Part shown: positions 38,409-47,372 of the stretch, in pieces
Numbering within the stretch: the stretch's first letter is position 1
Layout: the number at the start of each line of letters is the position of its first letter
Assembly (NCBI GenBank): GCA_963732855.1
Contig: CAVTBB010000001.1
Location: 1 to 64,000 of the forward strand
Origin: DASXVU01 sp963732855
GTDB lineage: Archaea > Thermoplasmatota > Thermoplasmata > Methanomassiliicoccales > UBA472
Reading direction: 5' to 3'
Length of the DNA: 64,000 nucleotides
The notes under the pieces: model-generated
What the model was told of the DNA's origin: nothing
Databases searched by the model: none
What the model saw: the letters and a program-made list of their open reading frames with translations, nothing else
Made by a program: the position numbers and the translations under genes

Positions 38409-39241
38409 TGATGTACAAAATATTGGCTAAGAAACAGCTCGCGCCTAAAGAGACTCTGTTTGAGGTTGATGCTCCGGATGTGGCGGCGAAAGCTCGTCCG
38501 GGGCAATTCTTGATCATCATCGCACGGGAGGGGGGCGAAAGGGTGCCCCTGACCATCTCCGATTACGATACGCAGAAGGGGACCGTATCCTTTGCTTTCC
38601 ATGAGGTCGGCAAGACCACGAAAGAGCTGGGCACCTTCCACCAGGGGGATAACCTGTTCAACGTCACTGGACCTCTGGGCAACCCTTCCTGCATCAGGAA
38701 TTTCGGGCGTGTGCTGTGCGTGGGCGGTAGCATAATGATTGCCCCGTTGCTACTTCAGGCAAAGGCATTGAAAGCTGCAGGAAACCATGTGACAACGGTC
38801 CTTGGCTGTCGAAGCGATGAGTTCCTCTTCATGAAGGAGGAGGCAATGGCTTTCAGCGACAAGGTACACGTGGCCTCTGACGATGGTACGGCCGGGGAAA
38901 AGGGACTGGGATTCCTGAAGGACCTGCTGGAGATGGAGAAGTTCGATCGCTGTGTCGTCATGGGTCCGGTCGATATGATGAAAAGGGTCAGTGAGATCAC
39001 TAAACCCTATGGCATCCCGACCATGGTGACCTTGACACCAATAATGATCGATGGTATGGGGATGTGCGGCGTCTGCCGGGTGACGGTTGGCGGAAAAATG
39101 ATGTTCGGTTGCGTGGACGGTCCGGAGTTCGACGGTCACCAGACGGATTTCGACGAACTGATAAAACGCCAGCGCACCATGCTGCCAGAAGAAAGGCTGA
39201 GTTCGGTCATCTGGGAAACGAACGGAGGCCGCAAACGATGA
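38408..39241 (+). CDS. nfnA: NfnA-like FAD/[2Fe-2S] reductase subunit
   Basis: This 277-residue subunit has a ferredoxin-reductase FAD domain (KARPGQFLIIIAREGGERVP, then LTISDYD), a nucleotide domain (VLCVGGSIMIAPLLLQAKAL) and a C-terminal [2Fe-2S] loop (GMGMCGVCRVTVGGKMMFGC followed by VDGPEFDGH). These are the marks of NfnA and of the related gamma subunit of sulfhydrogenases. In NfnAB the FAD of this subunit reacts with NAD(H). ATG 38408 overlaps the previous stop and has GGAGG (38396-38400) at ideal distance; GTG 38405 is less likely. The next gene is its usual partner, NfnB. Confidence 0.85.
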   Translation: MMYKILAKKQLAPKETLFEVDAPDVAAKARPGQFLIIIAREGGERVPLTISDYDTQKGTVSFAFHEVGKTTKELGTFHQGDNLFNVTGPLGNPSCIRNFGRVLCVGGSIMIAPLLLQAKALKAAGNHVTTVLGCRSDEFLFMKEEAMAFSDKVHVASDDGTAGEKGLGFLKDLLEMEKFDRCVVMGPVDMMKRVSEITKPYGIPTMVTLTPIMIDGMGMCGVCRVTVGGKMMFGCVDGPEFDGHQTDFDELIKRQRTMLPEERLSSVIWETNGGRKR

Positions 39242-40671
39242 ACAGGGCTGGGCCTGAGAAAGGGGAAACCGCCCCTACGTTCGACGAAGACGTGGAGATG
39301 CCGAGACAGGACCCCCAGACCCGGGTCAAGAATTTTAGCGAGGTTGCTCTAGGCTACACGGAAGGGATGGCGCTCAAGGAGGCGCAGAGATGCCTTCGAT
39401 GCAAAAATCCCCCATGTCGAAAGGGATGCCCCGTAGATGTGCCGATTCCTGAGTTCATAGGTCACATTTTGCAAGGAAATTACGCTAAAGGTATAGCTGT
39501 CATCAAGTCCAAGAACGCATTGCCAGCAATCTGCGGGCGTGTATGCCCTCAGGAAGGGCAGTGTCAAATGAGATGCGTCAAGGGCAAGAAGGGAGATCCG
39601 GTCAACATCGGACGCCTTGAACGGTTCCTCGCGGACTGGGAGAGGGAATATGGGGGAGAGATACCAGAGAGAGCACCTCCAACCGGCAAGAGAGTGGCCA
39701 TAGTGGGGGGCGGCCCAGCGGGATTGACCGCGGCATCCGACCTAGTCAAACTAGGCCATGAGGTGACCCTATTCGAGGCGCTGCATATTGCGGGAGGCGT
39801 GCTCAGCTATGGCATACCGGAGTTCCGACTGCCGAAGGAGATCGTCAAGAAGGAAGTTGAGTACGTCCAGAAACTAGGTGTGGAACTCAGATTAGGCAAT
39901 CTGATCGGCAGGATACGCACCATCCCGGAGCTCATGGCTCAAGGATATGACGCGATATTCATCGGCAGCGGGGCAGGGCTGCCACAATGGACCGGTTGCC
40001 CCGGGGAGAACTTGGGCGGGATCTATTCGGCCAATGAGTTCCTGATAAGGGTGAATCTCATGAAGGCTTATGCCTTCCCTGAGAAAGATACCCCGATCCG
40101 AGTGGGCAAGCACGTTGTCGTCATCGGCGGAGGAAATGTTGCCATGGACTGCGCCAGGATATCGATGAGACTTGGCGCCACGGTTTGCCTGAACTACAGA
40201 CGCTCGAGAAAGGAACTGCCTGCTAGGCGTGAGGAGATCGAGAACGCCGAGGAGGAGGGATTGAATTGCAAGTTCCTAAGCGCCCCGGTCGAGTTCTATG
40301 GTGACGAAAAGGGCTGGGTCAAGTCCATGAAGTGCATCGGTATGGAGTTGACAGAACCAGACGCAAAAGGCAGGCAGGGCGTTCAACCGATCCCCGGCTC
40401 GGAATTTGAGATCCCGGTTGATACCGTCATCATCGCCATCGGACAGACCCCAAACCCCATAATCCAGCGCACCACGGAGGGACTGGAGACGAATCCTAGG
40501 AACGGGACCATCAGTGTCGATGCGGACGGCAGGACCAACCTGAAAGGGGTCTTCGCCGGCGGAGACGTGGCGACCGGGGCTGCGACGGTGATCAGTGCCA
40601 TGGGGGCCGGTAAACGCGCTGCCAAGGCGATGCACGAATATCTCATGAACGACGCTCCGAAGGGGGAATGA
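39238..40671 (+). CDS. nfnB: NfnB-like / glutamate-synthase-small-subunit-type flavoprotein
   Basis: The 477-residue protein has an N-terminal cysteine-rich domain binding two [4Fe-4S] clusters (CLRCKNPPCRKGCPVDVPIP and CGRVCPQEGQCQMRC), an FAD site (VAIVGGGPAGLTAASDLVKL), a nucleotide site (VVVIGGGNVAMDCARISMRL) and the closing FAD motif GVFAGGDVATGAATVISAMG. In Nfn this subunit's FAD bifurcates electrons between NAD/NADP and ferredoxin. The same fold serves as glutamate synthase small subunit, but no large subunit is present and NfnA lies just upstream with an ATGA overlap. The frame is open from 39064; ATG 39238 is the coupled start. Confidence 0.85.
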   Translation: MNRAGPEKGETAPTFDEDVEMPRQDPQTRVKNFSEVALGYTEGMALKEAQRCLRCKNPPCRKGCPVDVPIPEFIGHILQGNYAKGIAVIKSKNALPAICGRVCPQEGQCQMRCVKGKKGDPVNIGRLERFLADWEREYGGEIPERAPPTGKRVAIVGGGPAGLTAASDLVKLGHEVTLFEALHIAGGVLSYGIPEFRLPKEIVKKEVEYVQKLGVELRLGNLIGRIRTIPELMAQGYDAIFIGSGAGLPQWTGCPGENLGGIYSANEFLIRVNLMKAYAFPEKDTPIRVGKHVVVIGGGNVAMDCARISMRLGATVCLNYRRSRKELPARREEIENAEEEGLNCKFLSAPVEFYGDEKGWVKSMKCIGMELTEPDAKGRQGVQPIPGSEFEIPVDTVIIAIGQTPNPIIQRTTEGLETNPRNGTISVDADGRTNLKGVFAGGDVATGAATVISAMGAGKRAAKAMHEYLMNDAPKGE

Positions 40672-41654
40672 ACATCGACCGAAAACCTAGGATCGCATTC
40701 TATTGGGCAGCCAGCTGCGGTGGCTGTGAGATAGCCGTATTGGACATCAACGAGAAGATCCTCGATCTGGTGAAGTTCGCGGATATCGTCTTCTGGCCCG
40801 TGGCAATGGACATCAAATACGATGACGTTGAGGCGATGCCGGACGGTGACATTGATATCACTTTCTTCAACGGCTCGATCCGTAACAGCGAACAGGAACA
40901 CATGGCGAAGCTGTTCCGCTCAAAATCAAAGACATTGGTCGCTTTCGGTTCGTGCGCGAATGAGGGTTCCGTGCCGGGACTGGCGAACCTTTCCGATGCC
41001 AGGAGCATACTGGAGCAGGTCTACCTCAATAGACCTAATGAATCGATCAAGGACAGCGTCATCCCGAAGCCTGAATCGAGCGCAAGGGAAGGCACCCTTC
41101 GAATTCCGACACTCTATGACACCGTAAGGACGCTGGGTCAAACGGTCGAGGTCGACTACTACCTACCAGGGTGTCCGCCCCCCGTCATCCTCATCAAGAG
41201 TGCTTTGGATGCGATAATGAAGAACGAACTTCCCCCTAAGGGGTCGGTCCTCGCTCCTTTGCCTGCGGTGTGCGACCAATGTTCTCGCAAGCGGGAGAAC
41301 AAGATGATATCCAGCATACACCGTGTGCATGAAATTGTCCCGGAGCCTGAACGATGTCTGATGGAGCAGGGCATCATATGCATGGGTATGGCAACCCGGA
41401 GCGGATGCGGGGCCCAATGCCTCAAGGTGGACATGCCTTGCACTGGCTGTGGCGGAGCGGCCCCTAACCAGTCCGATGTTGGTGCAGGAATGATCACGGC
41501 CTTGGCCGCGATCCTTAATCTGGACAAGGAGCCGGGAAAGAATGCTGATGAGGACATCGCCAAGCTCATCTCACAGATCAAGGACCCGGTAGGCATATTC
41601 TACATGTATAGCCTGCCGTCGTCCATCCTGCAGGGAAAGGTGATGAAACAATGA
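40668..41654 (+). CDS. [NiFe]-hydrogenase small subunit, group 3 (MvhG-like)
   Basis: The 328-residue subunit holds three Fe-S clusters: WAASCGGCEIAVLDIN supplies the proximal CxxC near residues 17-20, followed by VAFGSCANEGSVPG and DYYLPGCPPP. The C-terminal half has CDQCSRKR, GIICMGMATRSGCGAQC and MPCTGCGG for the medial and distal clusters. No signal peptide, so it is cytoplasmic, as in group 3 enzymes. It carries electrons from the active site to the MvhD/Nfn subunits encoded upstream. The start overlaps the nfnB stop (ATGA) and the stop overlaps the large-subunit start. Confidence 0.85.
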   Translation: MNIDRKPRIAFYWAASCGGCEIAVLDINEKILDLVKFADIVFWPVAMDIKYDDVEAMPDGDIDITFFNGSIRNSEQEHMAKLFRSKSKTLVAFGSCANEGSVPGLANLSDARSILEQVYLNRPNESIKDSVIPKPESSAREGTLRIPTLYDTVRTLGQTVEVDYYLPGCPPPVILIKSALDAIMKNELPPKGSVLAPLPAVCDQCSRKRENKMISSIHRVHEIVPEPERCLMEQGIICMGMATRSGCGAQCLKVDMPCTGCGGAAPNQSDVGAGMITALAAILNLDKEPGKNADEDIAKLISQIKDPVGIFYMYSLPSSILQGKVMKQ

Positions 41655-43102
41655 AAGAGATCAATATCGATCCAATCACTAGGCTCGAAGGGCATGGCAG
41701 CGTGTCCATCTTCCTCAACGACAATGGTGAGGTGGAGAACGCCTACCTGAAAGTTCCCGAGCTTCGCGGCTTCGAAGCCTTCTGCATCGGACGCCCAGCC
41801 GAGCTGATGCCCATCATTACCACCCGCATCTGCGGGGTTTGTCCGGTGGCGCACCATCTTGCCTCGGTCAAGGCCTTGGATGCGGCGTTCAACGTCACGC
41901 CCCCTTCCGCGGCCAAGAAACTGCGGGAGCTCCAGTACATGGGTTCCTACATCGGTGACCATACACTGCACTTCTACTATCTGGGTGGGCCGGACTTCAT
42001 CGTTGGGCCAGATGCCCCGCCGGAAAAACGCAATATACTTGGTGTCATCGAGAAGGCGGGCCTCGAAGTGGCCCAAGAGGTTATCAAGCACCGTGCCTTC
42101 GGCCAGAAGATCACCGAGATAATCGGGGGCAGGGCCACCCATCCGGTCAGTGGATTGCCTGGCGGAATGAGCAAGCCCCTCAGCGAAGAATCCCGAGTCT
42201 CCATCCTGGAGATGTCGAAGTCCTCCGTGCAGTTCGCCCAATTCACCTTGCAGCTCTTCCATGATCTGGTCCTGGATAACCCGAAGTACATGGAAATGAT
42301 CAAGAACGACGCATACACCATGAGGACCTACTACATGGGAACCGTGGACGCGAGGAATCGTGTCAATTTCTATGACGGAGAGGTCCGCGTCGTTGATCCT
42401 TCTGGAAAAGAGTTCTCGAGGTTCAGAGCGGCGGACTATGCCGAACACATCGGCGAACGGTCGGAGGAATGGACCTACTCAAAGTTCCCATTCCTGAGGA
42501 AGGTTGGTTGGAAGGGCTTCTCGGATGGGGCCGACAATGGCATATACAGAGTCGGTCCCTTGGGTCGGCTTAACGCCGCGGATGGGATGACAACGCCCCT
42601 CGCCCAGGCGGAGTACGAGCGGATGTTCGAGATGCTGGGCAAGCCGGCCCATGGCACTCTGGTGTTCCATTGGGCACGGTTGATCGAGCTGCTTTACGCG
42701 GCCGAACGGGCGGTAGAGCTGGCGAGCGATCCGGAGATTACGGGCACGCACGTCCGAAACAAGCCAGGAGAGCCTGGTGAGGGTGTAGGGATCGTCGAGG
42801 CGGCAAGAGGGACGCTCATCCACCATTATACGCTAGATCGGGAAGCCCTAATCAAGAATGTCAATTTGATCGTAGCCACCACGAACAACTATCCGGCGAT
42901 CTGCATGAGCATCCGAGACGCAGCCAAAGGCGTGATCCATGGCGGTATGGTGGATAAGGAAGTACTGAACAGGGTAGAGATGGCCTTCCGGGCTTATGAT
43001 CCCTGCTTCGGGTGCGCGACCCACTTTGCGGTAGGCCAGATGCCCTTGGAGGTCCAGATCTACGATGCGGACAAACGCCTCCTCACCACGGTGACGCGCT
43101 AG
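41651..43102 (+). CDS. [NiFe]-hydrogenase large subunit, group 3 (MvhA-like)
   Basis: The 483-residue catalytic subunit has both nickel-binding motifs: RICGVCPVAHH (Cys61, Cys64) and DPCFGCATH (Cys452, Cys455). A 25-residue tail after His458 must be cut off by the maturation protease encoded next. The start ITRLEGHGSVSIFLNDNGEV and the VPELRGFEAFCIGRPAELMP stretch resemble group 3c/Mvh enzymes more than group 3b sulfhydrogenases, as far as memory allows. It catalyses reversible H2 oxidation in the cytoplasm. The ATG overlaps the small-subunit stop. Confidence 0.85.
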   Translation: MKEINIDPITRLEGHGSVSIFLNDNGEVENAYLKVPELRGFEAFCIGRPAELMPIITTRICGVCPVAHHLASVKALDAAFNVTPPSAAKKLRELQYMGSYIGDHTLHFYYLGGPDFIVGPDAPPEKRNILGVIEKAGLEVAQEVIKHRAFGQKITEIIGGRATHPVSGLPGGMSKPLSEESRVSILEMSKSSVQFAQFTLQLFHDLVLDNPKYMEMIKNDAYTMRTYYMGTVDARNRVNFYDGEVRVVDPSGKEFSRFRAADYAEHIGERSEEWTYSKFPFLRKVGWKGFSDGADNGIYRVGPLGRLNAADGMTTPLAQAEYERMFEMLGKPAHGTLVFHWARLIELLYAAERAVELASDPEITGTHVRNKPGEPGEGVGIVEAARGTLIHHYTLDREALIKNVNLIVATTNNYPAICMSIRDAAKGVIHGGMVDKEVLNRVEMAFRAYDPCFGCATHFAVGQMPLEVQIYDADKRLLTTVTR

Positions 43103-43156
43103 GTCGCCCCAACCTCATTCACCCATTCGCATATCATAACTAGGCGGTTGTAACGA

Positions 43157-43651
43157 TTGACGGAGCATACCCGGGACATTGAAGATGAACTGAGGACTTG
43201 GTTGAACGACGCAACCAGCGTTGTTGTGGCCGGGATCGGTAACTCCATCCGCTCGGACGATTACGTCGGAGTCAGGATCGTTGCGGATCTGCAAGGCAGA
43301 GTATCAGATAGGGTGCGGCTCATCGAATGTGAGACCGTACCGGAGAGCTTCGTGGACGAGATAGTTATGATCAAGCCCACCCATGTACTTCTTATCGACG
43401 CCGCCGTGCTTGGGCTGAGACCTGGAACGGCTCACTTGTACGATGCCGAAGAAGTGATGAACGTCCCGACGATCTCAACCCACACTCTGCCGCTCAGAGT
43501 GTTCTGTGAGTACGTCAAGAAACTGACCGGGGCGACAATCGCCCTGATTCTCATCGAGCCGAAGTATGTAGAATTCGGTGAGGGATTGACGCCTGAGGTC
43601 GATACAGCCTTGGCTAGGGTAGAGGCCGCTCTTCTGCATAATCTACCCTGA
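43157..43651 (+). CDS. Hydrogenase maturation protease (HycI/FrcD type)
   Basis: The 164-residue protein shows the family core: VVVAGIGNSIRSDDYVGVRI with the nickel-binding Asp, VRLIECETVPESFVDEI, then HVLLIDAAVLGLRPGTAHLY with the second Asp, and STHTLPLRVFCEYVKKL with the His. It recognises nickel in the precursor large subunit and removes the C-terminal tail. The start is TTG 43157, 54 bases after the large-subunit stop; an alternative start cannot be excluded. It is the last gene of the operon. Confidence 0.8.
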   Translation: MTEHTRDIEDELRTWLNDATSVVVAGIGNSIRSDDYVGVRIVADLQGRVSDRVRLIECETVPESFVDEIVMIKPTHVLLIDAAVLGLRPGTAHLYDAEEVMNVPTISTHTLPLRVFCEYVKKLTGATIALILIEPKYVEFGEGLTPEVDTALARVEAALLHNLP

Positions 43652-44014
43652 GCAAAGAAATGGTAAAATATTGTGGACCCATTCCCAGCGGCTCCTGGAT
43701 GATGATCTCATTCCATGATTTTGAAATCAATGCAAGGGCAAGACCTCGATCAATTATTGTTCTGATGGGTGAGATACAGGACGGTGGATCTAATCAATAC
43801 CCATCTTGTTGCCAGTTCCTGGAAACTCGAGGAACTTTCCATTAAACGAGTCTCAATTGAACAGCATCAACAACACAAGACAAATGAAATATCGGATAGA
43901 TGTCCTGGCAAATAGTTACCACTTACAATTCAATCTATGGTGGAATGGAAACGACTTCCCCAGGACCATCCTGAATCCGAAGTATTATCATCGTTCTGCA
44001 ACCACTGGGGTATC
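43652..44014. other. Intergenic after the hydrogenase operon
   Basis: No supported gene. Short plus-strand frames here lack ribosome-binding sites and coding-like composition. The frame of the next gene is open back to 43937, but its protein-like part starts at 44015. Confidence 0.4.
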
Positions 44015-44920
44015 ATGAACGGTTTTCCTCTGGTGCTTCTTGGTGCAGTGCTTTTCGTGGTTGCTTACGCTATTCTGAAAATACAAAGCAAGATGAGAGA
44101 AGTGACCGAAGCAATCGACATGGGATTTAAGACGATCGAGGACGGGATCACCCTAAACCTTCTTGGCCCAAACGGAGCGCTTACCAAAGCGACCGACGCG
44201 GTAGACCGAAATTATACGACCATCAAGAACGGAATGGACCAGAACGTCCTAGGTCCGCAGGGCCTGCTGAGCAAGAGCCGGGACATAATGAACTTCGCTA
44301 ACGGCCTGTGCATCGATCTGGGTGAGGACATACTCGACGGAAAGCTCATCCTGCAGAATGACATCCGGAAAACAACCGGGGACATCGAAACTATCCTGCT
44401 CAACACCGGAACCCCTATGAGAGGAGCGGGGACCTGGTTCATCCAGATCGGCAATGACATAGACATCGATATCTTGGGAGAGCATCCACTACATGGAATC
44501 GCGCAACCGTTCAAGGATGTAGGCAAAACATGCGATGACATCGGCCTCTTGTCCCTCGAGGCGAGGACAGACCTTCAAAAAGCAGATTCCAAAATTCAAC
44601 AAGCCGAACAGTCCCTTCAAAAGATTTCTGATAATGTCAAGGCGTTAGGGCCGGAAATAATTCAAATCAGGGAATACGCGGACACGACCTTGACAAACGG
44701 AATCAATTCGTCATTGAATGACCTGGAGCATCTTACTGATAGTGTAAAAACAATCTTCTCCACCATGGAGAACGGAGCTCAGACTTCGGTCAATAACCTC
44801 AGGAATGCGAACAACTACCTGGATTCGCAGCTGAACAACATCTTCCGGAGGCAGTATGTCATCGGGTTGTTGTCCGCAGGCATCCTATTGATACTTGCTG
44901 GAGTTGCCATCGGCTTGTGA
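44015..44920 (+). CDS. Coiled-coil protein with membrane helices at both ends
   Basis: The 301-residue product has an N-terminal helix (FPLVLLGAVLFVVAYAILKI), a long hydrophilic middle, and a C-terminal helix (YVIGLLSAGILLILAGVAIG). The middle contains two related blocks (LNLLGPNGALTKATDAVDRN and QNVLGPQGLLSKSRDIMNFA), suggesting an internal duplication, then amphipathic helices such as DLQKADSKIQQAEQSLQKIS. Both ends in the membrane make a hairpin-like loop protein. No family recognised. ATG 44015 starts right at the first membrane helix; upstream residues look untranslated. Confidence 0.6.
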   Translation: MNGFPLVLLGAVLFVVAYAILKIQSKMREVTEAIDMGFKTIEDGITLNLLGPNGALTKATDAVDRNYTTIKNGMDQNVLGPQGLLSKSRDIMNFANGLCIDLGEDILDGKLILQNDIRKTTGDIETILLNTGTPMRGAGTWFIQIGNDIDIDILGEHPLHGIAQPFKDVGKTCDDIGLLSLEARTDLQKADSKIQQAEQSLQKISDNVKALGPEIIQIREYADTTLTNGINSSLNDLEHLTDSVKTIFSTMENGAQTSVNNLRNANNYLDSQLNNIFRRQYVIGLLSAGILLILAGVAIGL

Positions 44921-45206
44921 TATCATGACCGAAGTTCAGGAACGGTCGGGAAAGTACCAAGCAACCTAGTAGGATTTTCACGGTACCACATCCATCGGTG
45001 ATGCCTTGATTCGAACATACCTTTGACCGTTTCCCTACCCTTCAATTTTTCCGATCGAAAATTCAATCAATTTCATCTATTGAATTGATTGGTTTTACTA
45101 ATAATCTTACCATCTGGCTCGAAGCATGGTATCAATATCAATACCGGTAGGCGACTAATCCTGATTATATACCTAAAAATGGCGTTCTTCTCAAAGGTGT
45201 CGGAAA

Positions 45207-45569
45207 ATGCATGCTCTCGAAACATCGAGATTATTGACAGAGGAGTACACTGCGAAGACACTTCTTGCTACCATGGGAAAACCAAAAAGCGCTTTCGAAC
45301 TGAGTGAAAAACTTGGCGTCCCGATCGCCGCTTGCTACCGAAAGATCAAGATCCTAGAGGATTCTGGCCTGATTTTTTGTGTGGAGAGGAGACTCACCCA
45401 GGCAGGAAAAAGGATCAGCTTGTACAAGTCGAACGTTAAGAATGCACATATTGTGTTCGAGAGGAACAAGATCAGGGCCAATATTGAGATGATCGACGGA
45501 ACTTCCCAGGACTCATCCTACGACATTGACATGTCCGCATTCCTGGAAATGTCCAAACAGCCGGTTTAA
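45207..45569 (+). CDS. Winged-helix transcription regulator, ArsR-like
   Basis: The 120-residue protein is one winged-helix domain: LLTEEYTAKTLLATMGKPKS, then the HTH FELSEKLGVPIAACYRKIKI and the wing VERRLTQAGKRISLYKSN. A short acidic C-terminal part follows. AAAGGTG (45194-45200) sits seven bases before ATG 45207. It is followed by the CheC gene after about 130 bases and might control it, but no operator was identified. Confidence 0.7.
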   Translation: MHALETSRLLTEEYTAKTLLATMGKPKSAFELSEKLGVPIAACYRKIKILEDSGLIFCVERRLTQAGKRISLYKSNVKNAHIVFERNKIRANIEMIDGTSQDSSYDIDMSAFLEMSKQPV

Positions 45570-45697
45570 GATCTTAGCAGAGCACTATTTTCAATTTCCG
45601 TCGATTCTCGCCAGGAACGGTCCTGCGTGGAATTCGGAATTGAAATTTAAGTGCGATCGGCCATCAGAAATTGGTCGGGATAAGAGAGTTGAGAACA

Positions 45698-46324
45698 ATG
45701 GAAAACACAACTAACAATCGATCATCATATACACCAGATCAGATAGATGCACTGCGAGAGATCGGCAATATAGGGGCGTCCCACGCCTCGACGGCACTGA
45801 CCACTATGCTGCATCAGGACATTCTGGTCGATGTACCAGAATGCTTCGTCTGTAAGACCATAGAAGCGCCCTATGCACTTGGGGATGCGGAACAACCTGT
45901 TGTCTCAGTTTACTTGGGAGCTAACAGCAAGGAAAAAGGAAGCATGCTTCTCATTCTCACCGAGGAGGTAGCCAAAAAGATGACCGACATGCTGTTTTCC
46001 CAGGACCATGATGCCGCCAGGGATTTTAACGAGGAAGACCGGGAGGCGATATCAGAGATCGGAAACATCTGTGGTTCGGCTTACTTGAATGCCATCTCAA
46101 GTTTCCTAGGAATCACCATACTCCCGACTCCCCCGGGAGTGGCAGTTGGGATGCTCAGTGCGGTGCTGGAATACCCGGCGTTGCTGGCGTCCGAAGATCA
46201 CGAAAATCTAGTGATCATAAAAACGCAATTCGTTGCTGAACTACAGAGGTTCCCGGCGTACTTCATATACATTCCAGACCGTGATACCGAGAGGCTCCTG
46301 ATGGAAAAGTTCGGAATCCTATGA
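45698..46324 (+). CDS. cheC: CheC-family protein phosphatase
   Basis: This 208-residue protein has the two pseudo-symmetric CheC halves, each with the catalytic helix: DALREIGNIGASHASTALTT (acidic/Asn pair E..N) and REAISEIGNICGSAYLNAIS. CheC dephosphorylates CheY~P in bacterial and archaeal chemotaxis. No cheA, cheY operon or flagellar genes are near, but a receiver-only regulator is encoded convergently next door, a plausible substrate. ATG 45698 is favoured over the upstream 45671 because residues before it are not family-like. Confidence 0.8.
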   Translation: MENTTNNRSSYTPDQIDALREIGNIGASHASTALTTMLHQDILVDVPECFVCKTIEAPYALGDAEQPVVSVYLGANSKEKGSMLLILTEEVAKKMTDMLFSQDHDAARDFNEEDREAISEIGNICGSAYLNAISSFLGITILPTPPGVAVGMLSAVLEYPALLASEDHENLVIIKTQFVAELQRFPAYFIYIPDRDTERLLMEKFGIL

Positions 46325-46434
46325 TCGCTGGTTCCACAATTTTCCCAGAAATTTTTTCAAGATCTTCTCGCAACCCTCAGGAAAATTCTTAGACCTAATG
46401 TCATGGACCGCCGGTCCATGAATGGGTCGATCAT

Positions 46435-46902
46435 TTATGCAAGTACCACAGGAACGGCTCTTTCATTCAAAGAGACTAGGATGTCTCTAAGTCTCGTTAC
46501 GATCTGATCCATCTCTTCCAGACCCATCGGCTTGAGAAAATAGGCATCGGCCCCATCATTTCTTGAGCGCCTTACGTCCTCGCAAGAGCTTGAACCGGAG
46601 CACATGGCGATAAAGATGTGGGCCATGTGTGCGTAATCCCTGATAGATGACAGCACTTCATACCCATTCTTCTTTGGCAGATTGATATCCAATAAGACAA
46701 GGTCTGGCTCCGGACCTTCCCCCTTTGCGGCTCTTTCCATCATCTGAATAGCCTTCTCCCCGTCCCCTACCATCGTGATCTGGGTGGGAAATCCAGTTTC
46801 CTCTACCAGAGCTTGGACTAAACGTGCATCAGCATTATTGTCCTCTACGATGAGTACCCGCAAACGGCGCTGCCCTATTATGTTCCCTGCCCCACTGGTC
46901 AT
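46435..46902 (-). CDS. CheY-like response regulator, receiver only
   Basis: A 155-residue receiver domain with acidic pocket LRVLIVEDNNADARLVQALV, phosphoacceptor Asp in PDLVLLDINLPKKNGYEVLS, and conserved Lys in ADAYFLKPMGLEEMDQIVTR. It is a close paralogue of the regulator at 32.1 kb; both carry an IIxQRR-type lead-in. The frame is open much further upstream (to 47190), with ATGs at 46983 and 46902; the later one is chosen because homology starts there. It is convergent with cheC, whose product could dephosphorylate it. Confidence 0.75.
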   Translation of the reverse strand: MTSGAGNIIGQRRLRVLIVEDNNADARLVQALVEETGFPTQITMVGDGEKAIQMMERAAKGEGPEPDLVLLDINLPKKNGYEVLSSIRDYAHMAHIFIAMCSGSSSCEDVRRSRNDGADAYFLKPMGLEEMDQIVTRLRDILVSLNERAVPVVLA

Positions 46903-47372
46903 GATACGAACTGAATTGTTCCGAGTTCTGTCTTCGGAAGGATTGTGTGAACGGGTCGTGATTTCCAAATCTTTCCCAACCATCGGTGTTCGCCTTAACA
47001 TGACCAAGAAAAAGGACCGAGCCTTCATTATATCAACGAATGGGCGTCTTTCAGCGGGGAATTGAGAGTATATCGGTATTTTCGTGAGAAATGGAAGCAC
47101 CTTGACGTTCGATTGGATACGCTCGTCTGGGTGAATCGCCCTTGAATTTGAGATAATTTCTAGAGGTAAATGATATAATGCCAACAACAAACTGGGTCAG
47201 TAATGATCATCAGATTCCTCGAACGGTCTGAAACTACCGAATTTGGAAGTCGATAAGAGAACAACAATGCAATGAGTGTTTCCCATTATTTTTTGGCCAT
47301 TATCGATGTTATTGTTTCCTACCCTTCTAAGCAAAATCTCTTGAGCACCGCATTTATCCGGTCAAGACACTT
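46903..47372. other. Upstream of response regulator, no further gene seen
   Basis: The response-regulator frame stays open back to 47190, but the extra residues do not look like a conserved domain. From 47190 to 47372 I see nothing. Confidence 0.35.

Noticed and set aside
39238..40671. Glutamate synthase small subunit as the primary call
   Set aside because: No large subunit is encoded, and the gene is coupled to an NfnA-like gene, which favours NfnB.
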